From positions 682,001-746,000 of the forward strand of contig JADANN010000187.1 in NCBI GenBank assembly GCA_018806985.1: 64,000 nt of DNA. The letters run 5' to 3'. Within the stretch, counting starts at the first letter, position 1. Every line of letters starts with the position of its first letter. Origin of the DNA: Angiostrongylus vasorum. Lineage: Eukaryota; Nematoda; Chromadorea; Rhabditida; Metastrongylidae. Shown in pieces: positions 1-11,875 of the stretch. A program made the translations under genes and the position numbers. Below the pieces are notes generated by a model that was not told the origin of the DNA, did not search any database, and saw only the letters and a program-made list of their open reading frames with translations.

Positions 1-794
1 AAGAGTCTAACTGTAAGAAGTTGCACAGAAGAATGAACAAGATTGTGAGAGAGGAGCTCTTGTAGACAGATTATAGAGGAATGATTAGAAATGAATAGGC
101 TATAAAGCATGGATTAGGAACAAATTTGCGAAAGCTATGGGAAGGAAAGTAATATGGAATTGCGAAAAAGCAAAGAAGCAAGGTATGTCCAGCAGCAAAC
201 AGGCGTATACAAGGAAACAAAAAAGTGAGAAATGAATAATAAAAAATCAAGAAGGAGTAAAAGGGGTAGGATGAGTTGTGGGAAGATCAAAAGGTTGGAA
301 CTATCTATATTTAGTCTGTATTTGTAAAAATAAGACAACAGTCGTCGGACGACAGAGTGGCTGTTAGCTAAATGAAGCAGCTAACGACGACGGGGTAGTG
401 ATGTGAAAAGAGAAGATAGATATGAAGTATTCGCGAATATCTGAAAAGAAGATGAAGGAGATAAAAAAGAGGAAAATGAAAAGCATGAAAGAGGTAATGA
501 TGTCTCAAATGTGCGTTGCGAATGTGAAAGACACGTGCAATGAATGTAAGTTGGGTGCAAGTTTGAAAGAAATGATTGCATCTGGGTTGAGCACGAACAT
601 CTGGAATCATTGAAGAACTCGAAAGAGCAACGAAAATGTCGAGAGATAGCGGTTATCCCAACACCGAAAATGAAATCCGGGCCAAAAATCACAGACGGCT
701 GGCTGGAAATGACGTTCGACTTTATTTGTTGAGGTCTCGGCGATACGATGCTGTCTATTCTGAAGGCCTACTACATATATATATATATACATAG
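1..794. other. No gene recognised
   Basis: AT-rich, purine-biased sequence with only short open frames of low-complexity composition on both strands. I see no splice-flanked exon, tRNA or recognisable repeat until the SINE that begins near 795. Confidence 0.5.
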
Positions 795-1062
795 GGGGCG
801 CCTATAGCGCAGTGGTTGGAGGCGCTCTGCAACGCACACGTGGAATCGATCCCCACGCCCTGGCCCATCAAGCCTTCCTTCCCTCCGAGGTCGGCAAATT
901 CGTACCGGACTTGTTTGGGAGGGTAGCAGCACTGGCTCGATACATCGGTAGCCTACCGCGAGTCATTGTAAAAGCCAGATACGCACTCAGTCTCCTCCAA
1001 ACGATGCTTAATGAAGTCGAATGCATGGCGCATCCCGAAAGGGATTGATCAACGCCGAGATT
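795..1062 (+). mobile_element. tRNA-derived SINE, family 1, full length
   Basis: The head reads as a tRNA-like Pol III promoter: an A-box-like TATAGCGCAGTGGTTGGAGG and a B-box-like GGAATCGATCCCC about 35 bp later. The body then carries the family-wide blocks (CCTCCGAGGTCGGCAAATT, GACTTGTTTGGGAGGGTAGC, GATGCTTAATGAAGTCGAA) and ends GGGATTGATCAACGCCGAGA. The same blocks recur at a dozen sites in this window on both strands. This copy sits between two AT microsatellites (773-792 and 1063-1107), suggesting insertion into an AT tract. Confidence 0.85.
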
Positions 1063-1107
1063 TATTTATATATATATATATATATATGATATATATATAT
1101 ATATGCA
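1063..1107. repeat. AT microsatellite
   Basis: Alternating AT tract with a single GATAT interruption, directly following the 3' end of the SINE at 795-1062. Confidence 0.9.
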
Positions 1108-1456
1108 TATGTGTCCACAAGGAAAAATGCTATTGTATAATGAAAGCTCGGACTTTCAGAGGATGAGATTTTGCAGTGCACTCCGAACTCTGAACACAAT
1201 CACTGAGTTATTCTATGTACTAATTGATCCGTTTCTGTTTAGATCCCTTTTAGCCTGCAATATTTAGTGACCTCAAGAGAACAACCTAGAGGTAAAATGT
1301 AAAGGTAAGTAAAAGTGGAGTAAGGTAGCGAACTAAATTGATTAAAGAAAACGACCAAAATATAACAGCACATTCCTTGCTATAGAGAAGAATGTATGGC
1401 CAAGCATCATTCTTTCAAAAATATAAATATAAATAAATATTTGGGAAAAAAACACT

Positions 1457-1672
1457 TTAGCGGTCTACACGATAGCCATTTTCTATTCCGTGGACTTTTT
1501 TTTTCCAAGGTTCTGCTGTTTCAACGTTTTCTACGATGATAAGTGAACGGCTTTGAGCTGTTGGAGTACAATCGGAGCGGGTTTGTGGAGAAATATGAGC
1601 TCTATCGAAAGGACGAGAGGTGATGGGAGTGACCGAATAGCCTTGCGGATCGACTACATTTCGTTGTTTCAT
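1457..1672 (-). CDS. Candidate 3'-terminal exon, unknown protein
   Basis: A 71-codon minus-strand frame from an ATG at 1672 to TAA at 1457. It remains open upstream, past the ATG, to about 1730. Its composition is coding-like rather than AT-driven: D, P, R and T are frequent, with strings such as VVDPQGYSVTPITSRP and VENVETAEPW, unlike most chance frames here. A possible acceptor (CGGGTAG) lies upstream in a compatible frame, so this may be the last exon of a gene running in from higher coordinates. I do not recognise a family, and no AATAAA was seen close downstream. It could be an old retained exon or a chance frame. Confidence 0.3.
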   Translation of the reverse strand: MKQRNVVDPQGYSVTPITSRPFDRAHISPQTRSDCTPTAQSRSLIIVENVETAEPWKKKVHGIENGYRVDR

Positions 1673-2899
1673 CCGAGGGACGGCAGAGTTTAAACCGAGA
1701 AAACTACCCGAGTTGAGTGGAGTGTGGTCAGTTCACTTCACCAAGTGTAACGTGGTGGTGTCGTACGAACACAACTTAAATCATTGCGAAAGCCATGAGA
1801 TAGAAAGCATATGGGAAAAGTACAAGTATGAAAAAAACGAAGACGAAACGACTTAGTTAAAAAAAAACAGCTGATCGAATCTAGGATTTAAAAAAAATGA
1901 AACGGCCGTGAGACATAAGGGCAATGTTAGGGCTAACATAGCCGAATCCGAGTCGAGGATCTAGAAAGCTTTTTTCCAGCATCCACGGATACCATCTCGT
2001 TGCTGGCACCCATAGAAACTCTCCTTGTCACCTAGTTACCCAGAGCGAAGTTCGAATTAATATTTCAAAGCGAGTACGAGTAAAAAACAGCGCCGTTTTC
2101 AGGATCTTGAAATCCCAAATAACTATAGTTCTTATTACCTTTTGATATCTAAACACTATTAAAGTGATGCGAGATTTATTTTTCTTTCTTTGTACAATTG
2201 CCGATGAAGGCTAAATTCTCAATAGTAAAGGGTTTTAGTTCAGTCAATGTTCAGGTTTGCAATTAATCGAGTTCAATCCGGAGATTTCCGGAGTTTCCGG
2301 AACTCAGATCTTAGGAAAAGTTCCAGATTCAACTAGAAGCATTTCTCAACTAAATTTACTTATTGATCTTGAAGTTAGAGTTACACGCGTTGATGATGGC
2401 AGAGTAGACGTCATTTTCTTAGGATTATTAGCTCAGTGCAATGAGGCGCAGTTCATGAGCAATGGATGCGTGGTTCTCTATCCCTGCATTACCACGCTAA
2501 ACAAACCCCCCTCTATTCTTTGCGAGCCGTGAACTGGTAGTACCAGTTCACCATTGTTTGAGCATAAAGCCGATATTGTCTAGGGTGCTCAACCATCTAT
2601 GGTTAGTCATTCTTAAGAAAGCCAGTCCCATCCTTTTGTAATAAATTTATAGAATGGATATGAATGGTTCACTTCTTTTTAAAATTTATAAACGATGAGA
2701 ACATTATCCTTTGTTAATAACAATTGTACCATTAACAGTTTTAATAAATAACAATCAAACAGTACTCTAATGTGGCTTCGAAGGTCATACTTCTGCAAAG
2801 TGATGATAGTTTGGTTTCAGAAATCTCCGTACTAAAGCTAAAGAATAAAGTTTTCGGCCTTGAATAACCCTTTCAGGATTCAGAACTTGAGAGAAAGCA
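1673..2899. other. Intergenic, nothing recognised
   Basis: No phase-consistent exon. A 91-codon plus-strand frame at 2257-2532 starts at TTG and has no splice support, so I do not call it. Confidence 0.4.
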
Positions 2900-3105
2900 T
2901 ATTTTACCTGTACAAGTAGCAAGAACCTACTGATGGATTTAATGACTGTTTTAATCCACCAAGAAATGTCTGGCACCAACCAGGTTTGCAGACTCCGAAT
3001 GGATAAAAGGGGTTTAGTTGGCGTGAGGCGCGCGATTGAACCGTCGACCACATGTGTATTGTAGTGGACCTCTAGCCACTGCAATAAACGAGCCCTACTT
3101 TTGTG
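2900..3105 (-). mobile_element. Degenerate family 1 SINE
   Basis: Minus-strand match to the 5' half of family 1: remnants of the body (CTGGCACCAACCAGG, AGACTCCGAATGG), a B-box remnant (CGCGATTGAACC) and an A-box remnant near 3070-3090 (CTAGCCACTGCAATAAACG, read on the plus strand). Much more diverged than the copies at 38.3 or 50.8 kb. Confidence 0.55.
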
Positions 3106-5829
3106 TTGTTAAAGTATGCATACAAATTATTTTAGTAGATGTGCCTTTATGTAACTAGAAACGTTGTTCCTCTCATTACTAAGAGTTCACGTGGATCCCT
3201 TTGCTAGAGAATATAATGTTGTAGCTGTAATCCTACACGAAATGAAAATTTCCAACTTTTAATTCTAAATATGCTATGGAAATTCTACAGTGTCCAGAAG
3301 TAGACAGCGACTTTACTAGTATACTAAAACCGAATGGTAGACCATTACCTAATTCAATAATAGGAAGTTGTAGTCACCGAAAACACTAATGGGACTCTTC
3401 CATTCGTCTTCGATGAAACCCAATCTCTTCAGATGGATTCAGAAAGAGCGCCAGGATATCAGTAACTGAGAAGCTGGCGAGTTATCCGAAGTCAAATACC
3501 GAATGCTGAGCTCTTTCAGCGTTTGTTTCTCAGCTTTCATTGACGACACACATACACGGGAAACCAACAAACCACAAACCTAATCAAGTAGGGTCATACT
3601 TTGTTGCAGAACTAATCATGTCTTTCTAGACCGCAAATGCTCAAAATAGAAGAAAACTTCAAGTAGTACACCGTAACAAATTACAAGTTAAAGGTCAAAC
3701 ATTCCAAAAGAACTGAAATCACTTTTGTTTTTGAGACGAATGAAAGGCTTACAAGACAGCCAGAACACTGCACTCTATAGAGAACAGCTAAAGGCACCAT
3801 ATTCTGTGTGTATTATTTTCCTTGAACAAATAGCTCTAGGACGAGTCTGTCACATTACACACCTATTAAGAATCGTTTTGCGTGTTCCATCGATATGCTA
3901 ACACCAGGGAGAATGGGTAAGACATGGACGAGTTCTCGATTTCACTAAGAGCCATACTACACGCGATTAGGACATTCAAGCTCTATGTGTTTAAGATGAT
4001 CAACCGCTAATAATAAATATACCGCAGAGGAAAAGAGGCGCGGGTCGTCCCTAATAAATTACATTTGGCTCCATATTCTCAAACTAGGTGGATCGCTGTG
4101 TATTAGTAAGAAAAAGTGACCTCTGTTCTACAAGAATTTCGCTTTCCTAAGTTTTCGAAGTAATGGGTGAAGGAAAATTTGAGAAGGATTCACTCCAAGT
4201 TTATGTTGACGACAAATTTTGTGGTAAGTTTAGGAACTTACTCTTAAAGATCTCATGCACTGAGAGAAAATAAAAGCTCATTTGGCTGCATTTTAACAGA
4301 ACGTCAAAATCTGCAAGGCTCAAAAGGTAAGGTTAGCTCTCGAATTCTTGTAAATACATCGAGGTTCATGAAAAAATCGGTAAATTGAGGAGCTGAGGTT
4401 TTATAACATCACTGAAAGAATGAGTGAAATTTGGCTTGTACCTGTAGAATAGCTAGTAGCCTACGAAGGTCTGCCATGGAACAGTTCAGTATCTTCTTTC
4501 TCACGGACGAGTTTTCGCAACCAACTCATTGACTCAGGATGGTTTGGTGAATTCGAGGCCGGGTTAGAACGGGTGACAGTTTAATATTACGCAGGTGGTG
4601 TGGTGTCACCATGTACTGTGCCGTTCCGCCTACGCCAACAATCACAGTGTGAAAAAAACGCATAACGCATGGCACTGTGCATTCATCGGTGTTCGGGGTG
4701 TGGACATTTTTTAAACAAATTAGTGCTTAATAATATCGAACTATGTATAGCATTTGTTTATCAGTAAAAGAGTTACTATAAATAGGAGAACAAGCAGCAA
4801 GTGCAGTTTTTCTATCCAAAAAAGTTTCAAAGACACTTCTTCTGGTCATTTTTTTGGACAATGGTTTTTACATTTGAAACGTTTAGATGCTATAGATGAG
4901 CTTTATTATAAGCCTTTGTAGATTTTTAGCCATTAGCGGTGCTGGTGGCTTTTTTTTTCATCACGTGATGCATCTATGAAAAACACTCGATAGATTTCCA
5001 CAGCTGAGACAACACGTGTAAATCACAGTGCCGCAGGCTCAGGTACAGCTACAATCTTGCTGTACGCTCACTGCCAAGGTAGACCGAAAAAATTTGGGCA
5101 CCGAAGTTGGTTAAACTTCTCTGAGAAAATCTTCTTCCAATTCACTGGCGTCATCTAGTGCCCGTGGCGAGAAAGAGATTACCCTAGCAGGATTATCCCG
5201 TGATTCCAAAGAGAATCAATTTGAAATGCATTCAACAACATTCGTAAAGATGACGAAATCCATACGTAGCAGGTGAACCCACTCACTAATCCGAAGATGC
5301 TCGAGATGACGAATTCCGGACAACGAACTGAGTTAACCCAGCTGTTGCTCTTTTTGCTATAGATGCTTGATGCATATGTTATTTTCTTTCCAGGACCTTG
5401 TGAAGAATTCTGGCCAACACGTGGGCGGGCATCCCGCAGGATCAGTTGCTAACTGCCTTCGTCCACCGGTTATCGCTGACTTGCATCAGATGCCCGAATC
5501 ACCTGTATATTCTCCATACCGTACAGAGTACGTCTTCTATTGATTTTATGTTGTTTTCGTCTCTTCTTATGTATTATGAAGTCCTCACGCTAGTGGTACT
5601 TATATGCAGTAAATACGTAGTAGTATGAAAAGTTAGGGAAACCTTTTTGTACCCTCGCCTCTTCCCACTTTGACACTTAATTGGATCATTTTGCGAACTC
5701 TAAGGACGAGAAATTCGCAATATACATAAACTGCTGTTCGATGTAGAGGTTTGCGCGAAGAAAACTTCAATGAAATGAAAAGGTCCTTGCAGCGTCTCTG
5801 ATATCCAATCGCTGACAAAGACCCCAACT
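3106..5829. other. Intergenic, nothing recognised
   Basis: About 2.7 kb without a convincing exon, tRNA or known repeat. The only open frame of note (5446-5628 plus) is hydrophobic and AT-driven, with no splice context. Confidence 0.4.
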
Positions 5830-7010
5830 TTGGATTCTACCACTTACCTGATACTCTCAGGTTTCGACCTCTCGCCAGCGCGTTCGATCGCATGAGTTTT
5901 CTTTTTATCCTGGTTGTGTAGCGACCAGATTTCCGACAGCTTAACTTAAAACAGGAAGGGTCGTTGAGTTTGAAAAGATGTGTGCGAAGTCGGGGATGTT
6001 CTTTGTTCTCTCCACCAGTTCCGCCATGCTCTTGATAGCTTCTCAAGCCGCTGGCTTCCTTTCTGAACAGCTCTGAAACGAAGTCATTCGCTGTGCTAAA
6101 GTCTAGACCAGGATACACATACCTGGAGCATTAGGAGGTATTTACATCCACTGATCGTGAATGAGACATCAGAAGGAAATCCGTTTTCACGGACCGCTTT
6201 CTCAAGATTTAATAAACGAACAAGCCTACCAGAAGAGTTGTCGACCTCTACCAATGTTCGTTTTGCTTTGCTAATACTTGATGATATAAGAATGCTATCA
6301 TCAGCAACCGAAACCGCCTAGTTGCCGACCATCGATTTAGACTTCCATGTTGTCTCATTCTAATTTCCGTACGACGTTCTCGGGAATGGCTGTAAACAAT
6401 TTTGGCGAGATGGTATCGCTTCGTCGAACCCGTCCTTTTACGTCAATGTTAATACCGTTCGAGAATGGTGAAATTCCGGTTATATTGAATAGGAACACCA
6501 TGCCTGTCCAGAGCATCTATAACCGCTTCCGTTTCAGGTGAGCTGGAAGCCCTTTTTAGTCGATAAAAAACGGTGGTGTCTCTTGCGCTTACGACGCTTC
6601 GATAAGTCTCATAATGAATCCTCTTTGAAATTCTGCTTGCTCACGTTGCTCTCCTTCGTACAGTGTTCTGTCAATCCTGTTGAAGATGACTCGAGTAAAG
6701 AGTTTATGGACGACAGGTAGCAAGCAAATGGTGATAGTTGCCGAAGTCTTAGTGGTTTCCCTTTTTCGTTACCGCACTGCTTTGTTGGTCTTCAATTGAA
6801 TAGGAACCCTGCATTCTGACGAGTAATCTTGGAAGGAAACGAGTTTGCATGTGAATGGGAATCGGCAGGAATAAATGTCGTGGATGATTTTCTCCATTGC
6901 CTTTCTTGAACGGTAACTGTTGGTGTTGGAGTGTAATTACCTTGGTGTTGCATGGCGATGATCGAATGGGCGCTGCAAATGCCCCTGCTGATTTCTGCAA
7001 CTTCAACCAC
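5830..7010 (-). mobile_element. Decayed RTE-type non-LTR retrotransposon (reverse transcriptase region)
   Basis: Reading the minus strand from about 7010 down, conserved RTE reverse-transcriptase blocks appear in the right order but in shifting frames. First is RIDRTLYEGEQREQAEFQRG (about 6690-6620), then ETEAVIDALDRHGVPIQY (about 6540-6490), VRRSDTISPKLFTAIPENVV followed by RKLE (about 6440-6360), a degraded ADD-type region (about 6320-6250), and NDFVSELFRKEASGLRSYQE (about 6080-6020) corresponding to the segment after the palm. Several stops and frameshifts interrupt it, so it is non-functional. Both flanks are truncated. The order and spacing make RTE assignment firm although the copy is old. 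Confidence 0.8.
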
Positions 7011-7624
7011 TACTACTGCTACTGCTCCTCACCCTTTAAGATCATGTCTCTTCTTTTTGTGATGCTGAATGCTTGGATCTGAACTAAAAGCTTCCTACGA
7101 CGTGTGAAGTTCCATCCTGGCTGTGACCTCTAAGATATGGATTTCTACTATTGATTTTCGAACATTTGGATCACTCTGCCGTAGTGCTGATAGGTAGCCC
7201 TGGCCCATCCCTTGTGAACGTCGTCAGTAACAGCGTATTCTCCGAAATCGGCTAATGACCTGGTTGAATCCTAATTCACCACTGTTTCCAGGTCCTATAT
7301 CCTAAACTTCGCCACTTTCGCTCTGTTCCACTAAAAAATAGAAGAATTTTATGCGATGGAGGAGAAGGTCAATCTGCTCGAAATTTCGAACCAGCAGCAA
7401 CGTCAGACAGGCAGAAGCTTCGGTTTTGCTATGATGCACATGCACACATACGATATTCACAAAAGTCACATATGTACATGTTTCTGTTACTCTCTCTTTT
7501 GCCAGAAAATTCCGCATATTTGTAGAGAAATACTACTTCGTCTAAGGCAACACGATGGAACATCTTCGTAGAAACTACTATTATTTATTGCTTTACACGA
7601 CTCGCCTTTCACATCTGCTGTGTG

Positions 7625-7950
7625 GATCCAGAACATCTTGCCTTCGATTCATTTCCTTTCATCGATCATCCACGAAGGTCTTCAGACTTTTCGCATGTTG
7701 GTTTGGCTGGTGGTTGAAGATTGCCGTCTTCTTTATGAATATCATTGAATGCTGGTCGAATCGATTCTTCTTTTGGAGTGCTGGAATAGCCGGAATAGAG
7801 GGTTACCACCTGGATTTCAGGGGAGTGGAATGTTGGAAAACATGTCTGGTACCAATTTCTGGAGCATGAAGGCGTGAGGGGCTTGGCGGGCCAGGCATGG
7901 GGTCGAACCAGAACTATGGATGTAATGAGCGGCTATACCTATACACCACC
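7625..7950 (-). mobile_element. Family 3 SINE-like repeat
   Basis: Minus-strand copy of a repeat recognised by shared blocks: GAATGCTGGTCGAATCGATT, GTCTGGTACCAATTTCTGG and a tRNA-like head near 7905-7950 (GGGGTCGAACC as B box on the plus strand). The same order is seen at 8015, 11175, 34545 and 42825 on the minus strand and at 16910 and 36165 on the plus strand. Confidence 0.65.
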
Positions 7951-8014
7951 CGGTCAATGCCAATAATTTTCCCGTTTTATTTTACGTAGTCCGTCCCCAC
8001 ATCTACTTTGTAGG

Positions 8015-8235
8015 TCCCAGTAGTTCCTGTTTTTTGATTCGTTTCCTTGCATCCATTGTCCACAAAGTTCTTCGGATGTTTCACGTGTCGTTTCGAGTGC
8101 TGCTTGAGGATTTTTTCTCCATGAATGTTGTCGAATGCTGCTTGAGTCGATTCTCCCTGAAATCAGGGATAGCTGAGGCGTTTCCACGTGGATTGGAGGA
8201 AAGCGCTAAGAAGGGAGTCGAACCATCACTTTGGT
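8015..8235 (-). mobile_element. Family 3 SINE-like repeat, truncated
   Basis: Second minus-strand copy less than 100 bp from the previous one, sharing GAATGCTGCTTGAGTCGATT and a B-box-like GGGAGTCGAACC near 8215. It lacks the central GTCTGGTACCAA block, so it has an internal deletion relative to the neighbour. Confidence 0.6.
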
Positions 8236-8759
8236 TCCTGATAATAATAATGATGATAATAACGGTGATATAAATAATAATAGTGGAAGCTATAAAAAAA
8301 ACACGAACCAGAAGAGCAAGCGCAACTCTTAGTGGTCGCTTAGAAACGACCACAAGTAGATCTACTATCAACGCCAAACATTCACCTCAAAAGTGAAGTC
8401 AAGTGATCGATTTGGAAGAGCAAAGCACACTCCCATATATTTATTCCTTTTTAATTGCTTTCCAGTTTATAAATGATTCCCTTCCGTCTACTAGTTGGAA
8501 TGTTTTGTTCTTGAGCAGACATGGAAACGTGGCACCCTCCAGTCATATAAATTCTGTGCGGCTAATCTCCATGAAAAGTGGAGGACTTCTAAAGAACAAA
8601 ATGGCTCTGATAAAGACGAAACTGCTAGAACGTTTGCTACTGTTTAAAGAATTCTGAAACAACAATCCCGCCTCTGCTCAATGGGAAAAACATCAACTCT
8701 TTGCTTGTCGAGTCGTCAACCATAGGCGACTATGAGCGGCTGTTCATCCTTAGTGGAAG

Positions 8760-8880
8760 ACAGGTGAAAAAAAGCAGCTCTGAAGAAGACTATTCTGCCG
8801 AAACGTCGGTTACGGTTGTGTTGTATGTGTGTTATTGTATGGAAATAAACGCGTGCTGAATAACAACCTCGCGAATGCTG
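8760..8880 (+). mobile_element. 3' end of dispersed element with CTGAAGA...GAAACGTC motif
   Basis: Contains GCTCTGAAGAAGACTATTC then CTGCCGAAACGTCGG, followed by GGAAATAAACGCGTGCTGAA. It matches the conserved string found near 28.03, 28.16, 30.28, 37.07, 41.75, 44.14, 44.63 and 45.18 kb. In one frame it reads SSEEDYSAETS, parallel to GSEEGEIAETSA elsewhere. Probably the terminus of a retroelement whose body is lost here. Confidence 0.5.
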
Positions 8881-10265
8881 AAAAAGAAAACGAAACATTA
8901 GCTCGATTAGTGCCGAGGTCAATAGAAAGTTAGCCCTGGTCATGCCTGTAACCTGAACATTCCATTTTGAGACATACATAGGCTGTCGGAACGTGTCCAT
9001 CCATTCGCTGAGGAAGTCATCATATTCAAAAACAGAATTGTAGAATTTGTTAAGAGCTCTAACAATTATGAAACGAAGAAATATTCAATGGTTCTTATTT
9101 GAGTTTTGATTGATCCTTGGAAGATTGGCTCCGTAGATGAGTTTTAGTGGTCCGGAACTAGCAACACTCGTAAGAAGAAAGGCTAAAAAGAATATGCAAC
9201 ACATAGCATGAACTTTCTAGAAGGGGTACGAAAGTGGAATTGCACACAAACTCTGAAACTGCTGTAACAGTCATTTTCTTCGAAGTTTCGCGTGGGTGAG
9301 AGTGAAGGAAAGTAGACAGCTTTTTGCCTCCTGGAACGATTTCTTCTGCAGATTTCTTTCAATGGGAACGAGAAGCTTTGAATTTAAGATACTGAATCGA
9401 CAGTAAAGTATGTCGATATCTAGTGATGTTCAGAGGTTCGTCGCTGGTCATCTGAGTGAATGGAACAACCTACCCTACTCCATAGCAAGGGCCGTTCTTC
9501 TGCTCCTTCGAACTTTTCCACGTTTGTTTTTTAAAGTTATGGAGAAACTTCTTTTCAAGCTTTCGGTGGAATTTATGTAATGTTAATCTACTGAACGCTT
9601 AACTTTGTTTTCTATAACAACTTTTGACAAATTTATAAACCTAAACTATTACACTTCACAAGACCCGAACTTTGCCCAAATTCTTCTGTAGCTCACACAA
9701 CAACGTAGCCAACAATCACTGGCAAGCAAAGCTTTGTCAAAATAGGCCTATCTCATGTTTACTTCTTACAGATGGCCCTAGTCTTTTCCATTTGTTATCA
9801 CTATGAATTTGTTAGGTCAGCACTTAACTCATCGATTTGGTTAACCTAGAAAAACGAGTGTAATCGTAATTGCTGAATTTGACGCTGAAACTGAAGAGCT
9901 CTGTTAATGCTCAGAACTTCCGTAAAAAGAAAATGACTAGGACCCTGATACTCAGCGCCGCGTAGAGGTTTCGTCGATTGTTCAGCCATCAACGTGAATC
10001 CTTGCATTGATATTCGAGTCACCCTAATGCTATGTCACTTTCTCTGCATTGATTATTCTCCCTTCGAATATTTCACAATCAAAATATCTCACTTCGTCAT
10101 CATTTTTAATGTTGCCAGTCTGTCTGGATCGTTGGCAACGGCTTATCTCCATTACCCTACAAAGCTTTCGAAAATTGCAAAGACAGATAAACAGACGTGT
10201 ATTTGAAGATTTTGTCGTGGGCTTCTAGTTTGCTGCAGTATTTCTGAGGTATCTGCGTGGTATAA
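8881..10265. other. Intergenic, nothing recognised
   Basis: AT-rich sequence with no phase-consistent exon or recognised repeat. Confidence 0.4.
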
Positions 10266-10269
10266 AAAA

Positions 10270-10460
10270 AGTTAGGCATCGTTTGGAGATGATTGAATAC
10301 ATATGTGGCCTTTACAATGACTCGCGGTAGCGTACCGATGTATCGAGCCAGTCCTGCTATCCTCCCAGGCAAATCTGGTACCTATTTGCCGACCCCGAAA
10401 GGATGGAAGACTTGGTGGGCCATGGGTGCGGGGATCGATTCCACGTATGTGTTGCAGAGC
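10270..10460 (-). mobile_element. Family 1 SINE lacking its A-box head, fused to RTE
   Basis: Minus-strand SINE body and B box (GGGGATCGATTCCACGTATG on the plus strand at about 10425-10445). At about 10460, where the remainder of the tRNA-like head should follow, the sequence switches without a gap to RTE reverse-transcriptase coding sequence in the same orientation. See the adjacent RTE feature. Confidence 0.75.
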
Positions 10461-10717
10461 GGTTTCTGACGCATATGTTAACGCAGAAAGTACTGCTGAG
10501 TCGAAAAGGTGAGCACGAAGTCGGGTGTTCTTTGTTCTCCCTCACTACTTCTTCGATGCTCTTGAAAGCTCCCCAAGCCGCTCGTTTCCTTCTGCTCATT
10601 TCTGGAGCTAAGTCGTTCATCATTTTGATTTCCCGACCTAGATAGACAAAACTGGAGCATTCGGAGATACTCGTTTCGTTGAGCGTGAATGGGGCATACG
10701 AAACCAATCCGTTCCTT
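10461..10717 (-). mobile_element. 5'-truncated RTE reverse transcriptase fragment
   Basis: The minus strand encodes RNGLVSYAPFTLNETSISEC, then VYLGREIKMMNDLAPEMSRR, then RAAWGAFKSIEEVV. After a one-base frame change it reads AHLFDSAVLSALTYASET. These are consecutive segments of the RTE reverse transcriptase C-terminal part. The copy starts abruptly near 10717 at the residues corresponding to RNG, inside a perfect palindrome, and stops abruptly near 10461 just after YASET, where the SINE begins. Confidence 0.85.
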
Positions 10718-10732
10718 GGAACGGATTGGTTT
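10701..10732. repeat. Perfect 15-bp inverted repeat
   Basis: AAACCAATCCGTTCC, a TT spacer, then the exact reverse complement. The right half duplicates, in inverted orientation, the first bases of the truncated RTE fragment. Confidence 0.95.
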
Positions 10733-11174
10733 TCTAATAAATGTCGAAAACTTTCCAGTTACTAAAGCACTTGAAAACCAGATGACTTCACAAATTTATA
10801 GACTCTGCTAAATTCTTTGAGGACACACGTGCTTTTTGTCTACTATTCTCTCAATCGCAAATTCATTTGAAATTAAAGTTCTCACAAAGTGGAGAACGGG
10901 ATTTAAATTGTGACAAATCCCTTTGCAGTCGTGGCAGTGGCAATAAAGAACACCATCGTGCCTTACTGGGCGGATCCAACTTGCTCAACTGTCTGTCTGT
11001 TCAACATACAAGCATTGATGTAGAAAGAAGTTTTAAAAGTACGATTCGTGGGCCATAGAAAACCAGGATTTACTTTTCCTAGAATGAGAAACACTACATC
11101 TATTCTTTCACACGACTTCACACATCCCGTCGCTAAATACGTACTATGTGAAACCTAACACTTCTTGCACTTGA

Positions 11175-11490
11175 TTAAAGTTTCCTCCCATTCACTATTC
11201 AAGAAAGTCTTCCAAATTTTTTTTGTGTAGACTCGGCTTCTGCTTCGTGATTTCACTTTCGTCATGAACGTAGTAGAATGCTGGTCGAGTCAATTCTCCG
11301 TGGAGTCCTGAGATAGCCGTGATGGCGCGTTATCACTTGGATTGCAGAGACAACATTTCACCAGACAGCGCTGGTACCAATTTTTCCAAACCTGGAGAGA
11401 AGCCTGATGGGGTCAGGGGAGGGAGGGAGGGAGGGAGGGAGGGGGGGTGGTTCGACCATCACCGCTCTCGTGCCTTAGCTACACCTATTA
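11175..11490 (-). mobile_element. Family 3 SINE-like repeat with internal GGGA tract
   Basis: Shares GAATGCTGGTCGAGTCAATT and GCTGGTACCAATTTTTCC with the copy at 7625. A GGGA expansion occupies the position of the family's G-rich linker before the B-box-like GGTTCGACC near 11450. Confidence 0.6.
11416..11450 (+). repeat. GGGA tandem tract, potential G-quadruplex
   Basis: Seven or more GGG runs separated by single A bases on the plus strand. Confidence 0.85.
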
Positions 11491-11875
11491 GCAGAAACTA
11501 CTAGTTATTTTCGTTTCTAATCAGTAAAAACCATTGCACAGATATTAAATGCGTTGGTACGCGCAGCTATTATATTCGCGGTTTATGCATTTTAATAAAT
11601 TCCTGGTGCTAACCAACAGAAGCACTGTTGTAATGAATTTGGTTGGGTTCACTATAGGTCACCGAGAATGTTTCCAACTAAAGTGATTAAACTTCTAGCA
11701 TCTTCGTCATAAGAAAGCAAGGCAGGGACAGACTGAACAACGTGGATTCTTGCTGTGAGTTACTTGCACTACATTTTTCCAAGTTTTTGAATGATATCTG
11801 CTGTTAATTGATACAATCACAAGTGTGCATGGTTCGTCCTGCCTTTTCCTTTCGTATATGGACTAACCGCATTTG

